DNA from: Xinfangfangia pollutisoli
Lineage (GTDB): Bacteria; Pseudomonadota; Alphaproteobacteria; Rhodobacterales; Rhodobacteraceae
DNA length: 48,092 bases
Assembly: GCF_020179405.1 (NCBI RefSeq)
Contig: NZ_JAICBZ010000024.1
Span: forward strand, 1 to 48,092
Direction of reading: 5' to 3'
Part shown: in pieces, positions 43,388-48,092 of the stretch
Position numbering within the stretch: the first letter of the stretch is position 1
Layout of the letters: every line of letters starts with the position of its first letter
Program-made: the position numbers and the translations under genes
The notes under the pieces: generated by a model
Told to the model about the DNA's origin: nothing
What the model saw: the letters and a program-made list of their open reading frames with translations, nothing else
Databases searched by the model: none

Positions 43388-44617
43388 ATGATTTCACGGC
43401 GGTTCTTCACGATTGCGGCGCTTGGCTCGGGCCTGTCGGCCTGTGTGGGCGGGGTCTCGGGCGGCGGGGGCGGCGCCAGCCCCTCGGCACCGCCGCGGAT
43501 CGTCGCCAATCCGGCCTTCGACGCCTGGCTGGCGGGCTTCCGCGACCGCGCCGCGGTGCGGGGGATCAGCGCAGGCACGATGAATGCCGCCTTCCGCCAT
43601 GCGGGCTATATCCCCGAGGTGATCGAGAAGGACCGCAACCAGACCGAATTCAGCCGCACGACCGAAGATTATCTGAACATCGCCATGTCGGAGGAGCGGG
43701 TGTCGATGGGCCGCCAGCGCTATGCCGCGCTGCGCCCCGTGCTGTCGGCGATCGAAAGCCGCTACGGGGTTGAAGGCCATGTCGTCACTGCCTTCTGGGG
43801 GCTGGAAAGCTTCTATGGCACGCGGCAGGGCAATGTGCCCGTGGTCTCGGCGCTGGCGACGCTGGCCTTTGACGGCCGGCGGGGGGCGTTCTTCGAACAG
43901 CAGCTGACCGCGGCCCTGCGCATCCTGCAGGCCGGCGACATCGCGCCCGACCGGATGACCGGCAGCTGGGCCGGCGCCATGGGGCATACCCAGTTCATCC
44001 CGACCTCGTTCCTGGAATATGCGGTGGATTTCACCGGCGACGGGCATCGCGACATCTGGTCCAGCGATCCGACCGATGCCCTGGCGTCGACCGCGAATTA
44101 CATGAAGCGGGCGGGCTGGGTGCATGGCCTGCCCTGGGGCATGGAGGTGATCCTGCCCGCGGGCTTTGATGCGGGCCTTCTGGGCCGCGGCAAGGGGCGC
44201 TCGGCAGCCGACTGGTCGGGCCTGGGCGTGCGGGCGGCACAGGGCGGCGGGCTGCAGTCGGGGTCGATCATCGCGCCGATGGGTCTGGCAAGCCCCGCCT
44301 TCCTGCTGACGCAGAATTTCAACGCCATCCTGCGCTACAACAATGCCGAGAATTACGCCCTGGGCGTCGGCACGCTGTCGGACCGGATCCGGGGCGGCGG
44401 GCCGCTGGTCGGGACTTTCGGGCCGGATAAGGCCGGTATGACCAAGGCCGACCGGCAGGAATTGCAGGAACGCCTGACCGCGGCGGGCTATGATACCGGC
44501 GGGCATGACGGGGTGATCGGCGCCAAGACCAAGTCGGCGATCAGCGCCTATCAGGCCGCGCGCGGCCTTGCGGTGACCGGAGAGCCCTCGCTGGACCTGC
44601 TGGCGCTGCTGCGCTGA
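43388..44617 (+). CDS. Lytic murein transglycosylase (MltB-type) lipoprotein with peptidoglycan-binding domain
   Basis: The enzyme cuts the glycan strands of peptidoglycan. The 409-residue protein has a lipoprotein signal with lipobox LSAC (Cys19), a Gly-rich linker, and the MltB-type domain with the catalytic Glu140 in FWGLESFYGTRQGNVPV. It continues with SWAGAMGHTQFIPTSFLEYA and DIWSSDPTDALASTANYM. A peptidoglycan-binding repeat lies at about residues 345-409 (GYDTGGHDGVIGAKTKSAI). It would sit in the outer membrane. Confidence 0.93.
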   Translation: MISRRFFTIAALGSGLSACVGGVSGGGGGASPSAPPRIVANPAFDAWLAGFRDRAAVRGISAGTMNAAFRHAGYIPEVIEKDRNQTEFSRTTEDYLNIAMSEERVSMGRQRYAALRPVLSAIESRYGVEGHVVTAFWGLESFYGTRQGNVPVVSALATLAFDGRRGAFFEQQLTAALRILQAGDIAPDRMTGSWAGAMGHTQFIPTSFLEYAVDFTGDGHRDIWSSDPTDALASTANYMKRAGWVHGLPWGMEVILPAGFDAGLLGRGKGRSAADWSGLGVRAAQGGGLQSGSIIAPMGLASPAFLLTQNFNAILRYNNAENYALGVGTLSDRIRGGGPLVGTFGPDKAGMTKADRQELQERLTAAGYDTGGHDGVIGAKTKSAISAYQAARGLAVTGEPSLDLLALLR

Positions 44618-44685
44618 CCTCGGGCGGCCTTGAAGCTGCCGGACGGGGCGCCTAGTCTCCGCCGGCAATCAGGGTGGGGCGAGGC

Positions 44686-45855
44686 ATGGCCGGCAAGCGC
44701 AGCATTTTCGAAGAGGTGGGGGCCGAGGGCCCGGCGCGGTCCCTGGCGGGCGGCGGGCTGATCGACCAGCGGCCGAAGGGCGCGCGCGGGGCGATCCGGC
44801 TGTGGCTGGTCGCGCTGTTCCTGATGGTGGCGGCGATGATCGTCGTGGGCGGGCTGACCCGGCTGACCGAATCCGGCCTGTCGATCACCGAATGGAAGCC
44901 GGTCACCGGCATGGTGCCGCCCCTGTCCGAGGCCGATTGGACCGCCGAGTTCGATAAGTACAAGGCCACCCCGCAATTCGCCCTGGTCAACAGCCAGATG
45001 ACGGTTGAAGAGTTCAAGTCGATCTTCTGGTGGGAATGGGGCCACCGGCAGCTGGGCCGGGCGGTGGGCCTGGTCTGGGCGCTGGGATTCCTGTGGTTCC
45101 TGGCCCGCGGCCAGATCCCCACCGGCTGGACGGGGCGGCTGCTGGCGGTCGGCCTGCTGGGCGGGCTGCAGGGCGGGGTCGGCTGGCTGATGGTCAAATC
45201 CGGCCTGGTCGGCCAGATGGTCAGCGTCGCAAGCTACATGCTGGCCTTCCATCTGGGCGTGGCTTTCGTGATCCTGGGGCTTCTGGCCTGGTATGCGATG
45301 CTTCTGGGCCGCAGCGAGGCGGCCCTGATGACGGCCCGGCGCGGGCGCGAGGCGAAGCTGTTCTCGATGTCGACGGGGCTGATGCATTTCGCCTTCCTGC
45401 AGATCCTTCTGGGCGCGCTGGTCGCGGGCATCGACGCGGGGCTTGCCTTCCCGACCTGGCCCCTGATGGGCGACAGCTTCTTCCCGGCTGACGCTTTCTA
45501 TGTGCCCGATGGTGCGGGCGGCAGCCTGCCGGTCTGGCATGCCTTCTTTGAAAATCCGGGGCTCGTGCAATTCATGCACCGCGTCTCGGGCTATCTTCTG
45601 GTGATCTTCGGTGTGATCGTCTGGCTGCGCGGCCGCCGCTCGGCCCATGCGCAGACGCGCTTTGCCTTCCATATGGTCATGGCCATGCTGCTGGCCCAGG
45701 CGGCGCTGGGCGTGGCGACGATCCTGACCGGCGTTCATCTGCATGTCGCGATCACCCATCAGATCGGTGCGGTGATCCTTTGGGTGCTGATCCTGCGGGC
45801 CCGGCACCTGGCGCAATACCCCGTTCAGGGGTCGATCCGGAAAGGAACGGCATGA
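44686..45855 (+). CDS. ctaA: Heme A synthase (COX15/CtaA)
   Basis: The 389-residue membrane protein oxidises the C8 methyl of heme O to make heme A for cytochrome c oxidase. It has about eight membrane helices and the conserved GGLTRLTESGLSITEWKPVTG in parts, the heme-ligand region WWEWGHRQLGR, LQGGVGWLMVKSGL, LMHFAFLQILLGALVAG, FMHRVSGY and LHVAITHQIG. The ATG at 44686 follows a G-rich GGTGGGGCGAGG site. The stop overlaps the start of the M32 peptidase gene (ATGA). Confidence 0.95.
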   Translation: MAGKRSIFEEVGAEGPARSLAGGGLIDQRPKGARGAIRLWLVALFLMVAAMIVVGGLTRLTESGLSITEWKPVTGMVPPLSEADWTAEFDKYKATPQFALVNSQMTVEEFKSIFWWEWGHRQLGRAVGLVWALGFLWFLARGQIPTGWTGRLLAVGLLGGLQGGVGWLMVKSGLVGQMVSVASYMLAFHLGVAFVILGLLAWYAMLLGRSEAALMTARRGREAKLFSMSTGLMHFAFLQILLGALVAGIDAGLAFPTWPLMGDSFFPADAFYVPDGAGGSLPVWHAFFENPGLVQFMHRVSGYLLVIFGVIVWLRGRRSAHAQTRFAFHMVMAMLLAQAALGVATILTGVHLHVAITHQIGAVILWVLILRARHLAQYPVQGSIRKGTA

Positions 45856-47333
45856 TGCGAAACGATGCTTACGAGGCCCTGATGGCGCATGCGCGCGAAA
45901 CCGCGGCGCTGGAACAGGTCTCGGGCCGGCTGGGCTGGGATCAGGAAACCACCATGCCCCGCGGCGCGGCCGAGCAGCGGGGCGAGGAAATGGCGGCGAT
46001 GGAGGGGGTCCTGCATGCCCGCCGCACCGACCCGCGCCTGGCCGACTGGCTGGCGGCGGTCGAGCCTGCCGACGCGGTGGCATCGGCGCAGCTGGCCAAG
46101 ATCGCCCGCGCCCATGCCCGCGCGGTGAAGGTTCCGGCCCGGCTGGCGCAGGAAATCGCCCGCGTCACCAGCCTGTCGCAGGGAATCTGGGCCGAGGCGC
46201 GGTCGCGCGACGATGTGGCGGCCTTCCTGCCGACCCTGGCCGAAGTGATCCGCCTGAAGCGCGAGGAAGGCGCGGCCCTGGCGGCAGGTGGCGATGTTTA
46301 TGACGCCATGGTCGACGATTACGAGCCGGGCATGACCGGCGCCGATATCGCGCGGATGTTCGGCGAATTGCGCCCGCGTCTGGTGGCCTTGCGCGAAAAG
46401 GTTCTGGGGGCGGCCCATCAGCCGAAACCGCTTGACGGCGCGTTCGGCGCCGATGCGCAGATCCGCCTGTCGCGCGATCTGGCCACCGCCTTCGGCTATG
46501 ACTGGAGCCGGGGCCGGCTGGACATTGCGGTGCATCCGTTCAGCTCGGGCTCGGGCAATGACGTGCGCATCACCACCCGCGTTGTGGAAAGCGAGCCGTT
46601 CAACTGCTTCTACTCCACCATCCATGAAACCGGGCATGCCTGTTACGAGCAGAATGTCGATCCCGATTATCTGCTGACGCCGATCGGGCAGGGCGCCTCG
46701 ATGGGGGTGCATGAAAGCCAGAGCCGGATCTACGAAAACCAGCTGGGCCGCAGCCAGGCCTTCACCTCCTGGCTGTATACCCAGATGCTGGAACGCTTCG
46801 GCGCCTTCGGCATCGGCGATGCGCGCGCCTTCTTCGCCGCGGTGAACCGGGTGCAGCCCGGCTTCATCCGCACCGAAGCCGATGAGGTGCATTACAACCT
46901 GCATGTGATGCTGCGCTTCGATCTGGAACGCGCGCTGATGCTGGGCGATCTGGCGGTGGGCGATCTGGAGGCGGCCTGGAATGACCGCTTCAAGGCCGAT
47001 TTCGGCGTGGCGGTCGAGCGGCCCAGCCAGGGCATGCTGCAGGATGTGCATTGGTCGATCGGGCTGTTCGGCTATTTCCCCACCTATTCGCTGGGCAACC
47101 TTTATGCCGGCTGCCTGCACAAGGCGCTGCGCGCCGATCTGCCCGATCTGGATGCGCAGATGGCGGCGGGCGATCTGTCGGCCGCGACCGGCTGGCTGCG
47201 CGAGAAGGTGCAGCGGCACGGCTCGCTGATGGCGCCGGCCGAGGTGATCAGCCAGGCCTGCGGCTTCGCGCCCTCGGCGGGCCCGCTGCTGGATTATCTG
47301 GAAGCCAAGTTCGGCGCGATCTACGGGGTCTGA
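45852..47333 (+). CDS. Carboxypeptidase M32 (Taq type)
   Basis: The 493-residue metallocarboxypeptidase has the zinc motif HETGH at residues 258-262 (TIHETGHACYEQ) and the third ligand in MGVHESQSRIYENQLGRS. Other family parts are GWDQETTMPRGAAEQRG near the N terminus, ITTRVVESEPFNCFYS and DVHWSIGLFGYFPTYSLGN. It removes residues from peptide C termini in the cytoplasm. The ATG at 45852 overlaps the ctaA stop, so the two are coupled. Confidence 0.95.
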   Translation: MMRNDAYEALMAHARETAALEQVSGRLGWDQETTMPRGAAEQRGEEMAAMEGVLHARRTDPRLADWLAAVEPADAVASAQLAKIARAHARAVKVPARLAQEIARVTSLSQGIWAEARSRDDVAAFLPTLAEVIRLKREEGAALAAGGDVYDAMVDDYEPGMTGADIARMFGELRPRLVALREKVLGAAHQPKPLDGAFGADAQIRLSRDLATAFGYDWSRGRLDIAVHPFSSGSGNDVRITTRVVESEPFNCFYSTIHETGHACYEQNVDPDYLLTPIGQGASMGVHESQSRIYENQLGRSQAFTSWLYTQMLERFGAFGIGDARAFFAAVNRVQPGFIRTEADEVHYNLHVMLRFDLERALMLGDLAVGDLEAAWNDRFKADFGVAVERPSQGMLQDVHWSIGLFGYFPTYSLGNLYAGCLHKALRADLPDLDAQMAAGDLSAATGWLREKVQRHGSLMAPAEVISQACGFAPSAGPLLDYLEAKFGAIYGV

Positions 47334-47334
47334 T

Positions 47335-48092
47335 CTGCAAGCGCCCGGGTCCAGCGCGGGGCAGACCGAAGGGCCGGCGGCGGGGGATTCCCTTGCCGTC
47401 TGGCTTCTGGCGCTGGGCCAGACGCTGATCTATGCCGGCACGCTGTATTCCTTTGCCGCCCTGCTGCCGGATCTTGAGGCGGATACCGGCTGGACCAAGG
47501 CCATGCTGGCCGCCGGGCCGACCACGGCCTTTCTGGTCATGGCGCTGCTGACGCCGCTGTCGGGCCGGCTGATCGACCGCGGCCTGGGCGGAGAGGTGCT
47601 GATCGTGGCGCCGGTTCTGGCGGCGGCCGGGCTGGCGATCCTGTCCTGTGTCACCTCGCCTGCCGGCTGGATGGCGGGCTGGGCGCTGGTCGGACTGGCC
47701 CAGGCGGGCGCGCTGTACGAGACCTGCTTTTCCTTCCTGACCCGCAGGCTGGGCACGGGCGCGCGGGCCGCGATCACAAGGGTCACGCTGGTCGCGGGCT
47801 TTGCCGGGACGGTGGCCTTCCCGCTGGGCCGGGTGTTGGGCCATGCCTTCGGCGGGCAGGGCGCGCTTGCGGTCTTTGCCGCGATCGTGGCGCTGGGCGT
47901 GGTGCCGGTCAATGCGCTGGCGGTGCTGCGGCTGCGCCGGCGGGCAAGGGCGGCGGCGCTGCAGCGCCCGCCCGATCCGCCCGGCGCGCTGCGGGCGGCG
48001 CTGCGCCGGCCCGCCTTCTGGGCCATCACGCTGGCCTTTGGCCTGGCCTATCTGAATCACGGCATCCTGATCACCTATATTCTGCCTTTGCT
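47335..48092 (+). CDS. MFS transporter, N-terminal part (cut by the window end; start uncertain)
   Basis: From 47335 the frame is open to the window end and reads as a major-facilitator protein: the first helix region AVWLLALGQTLIYAGTLYSF, then the loop motif LTPLSGRLIDRGLGG between helices 2 and 3, and later ALVGLAQAGALYETCFSFLTR and AFGLAYLNHGILITYILPL. No ATG, GTG or TTG occurs in this frame before the first helix. The nearest stop upstream in the frame is at 47245-47247. A CTG at 47335, with GGGG a few bases before it, is the best candidate start; the first ATG would remove helix 1. The family is clear, the substrate unknown. Confidence 0.78.
   Translation, partial: MQAPGSSAGQTEGPAAGDSLAVWLLALGQTLIYAGTLYSFAALLPDLEADTGWTKAMLAAGPTTAFLVMALLTPLSGRLIDRGLGGEVLIVAPVLAAAGLAILSCVTSPAGWMAGWALVGLAQAGALYETCFSFLTRRLGTGARAAITRVTLVAGFAGTVAFPLGRVLGHAFGGQGALAVFAAIVALGVVPVNALAVLRLRRRARAAALQRPPDPPGALRAALRRPAFWAITLAFGLAYLNHGILITYILPL

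Overview
This is GC-rich chromosomal DNA of an alphaproteobacterium, most likely a member of the Rhodobacterales (Paracoccus/Rhodobacter-type). The call rests on the ChpT-like phosphotransferase, the olsB-olsA ornithine-lipid pair, the alphaproteobacterial-type heme A synthase and the codon use. No rRNA or tRNA gene was recognised.

Layout. (1) 1-2297 is a decaying accessory patch. It holds a small Rz1-like lipoprotein and a frameshifted second copy of it, a secreted protein of unknown function, a HicB-like antitoxin that seems to lack its C-terminal domain, and a HigA-type antitoxin whose RelE/HigB-type toxin partner is dead (two stop codons and a frameshift). (2) 2298-13261 is a complete subtype I-C CRISPR-Cas locus: cas3, cas5c, cas8c (with an internal cas11c start), cas7c, cas4, cas1, cas2, a leader, and an array of 46 repeats and 45 spacers. 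An in-frame amber codon at 4188 splits cas3, so adaptation and Cascade look intact while the nuclease-helicase is broken or made in two pieces. (3) 13272-16810 has an 18-bp perfect palindrome just past the array, then a divergent MerR regulator and ZntA-type metal-exporting ATPase sharing a 19-bp-spacer promoter, then a small membrane methyltransferase-like protein.

(4) 16831-37475 is a long run of minus-strand genes. In transcription order these are: a large transglutaminase/DUF2126 protein, an ATP-grasp/alpha-E fusion and a small transglutaminase (a predicted peptide-modification cluster); a vanadium haloperoxidase-like protein with a CRTAC1/FG-GAP partner; a peptide-type ABC importer (binding protein, two permeases, two ATPases) with an M19 dipeptidase; a DUF5765-like membrane protein with cyclopropane-fatty-acid synthase; and kynureninase with a P1-family (DmpA-like) aminopeptidase. 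(5) 37687-40210 carries chpT, a DUF3553 gene, olsB and olsA. (6) 40211-41808 is a noticeably AT-richer insertion carrying one ParA-like ATPase, an upstream 11-bp triple repeat and a downstream parS-like palindrome. (7) 41809-48092 returns to core genes: a thiE-like gene, a TrmJ-type RNA methyltransferase, an MltB-type lytic transglycosylase, ctaA, an M32 carboxypeptidase and the first part of an MFS transporter cut by the window end.

The items that best repay a second look are the amber-split cas3, the internal GTG start for cas11c preceded by a perfect GGAGG, the spacers that read as phage coding sequence, the dead toxin beside a live antitoxin, the stack of three palindromes between two ABC ATPase genes, and the ParA-like singleton island. 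I saw no wholly new system that the sequence alone could prove.
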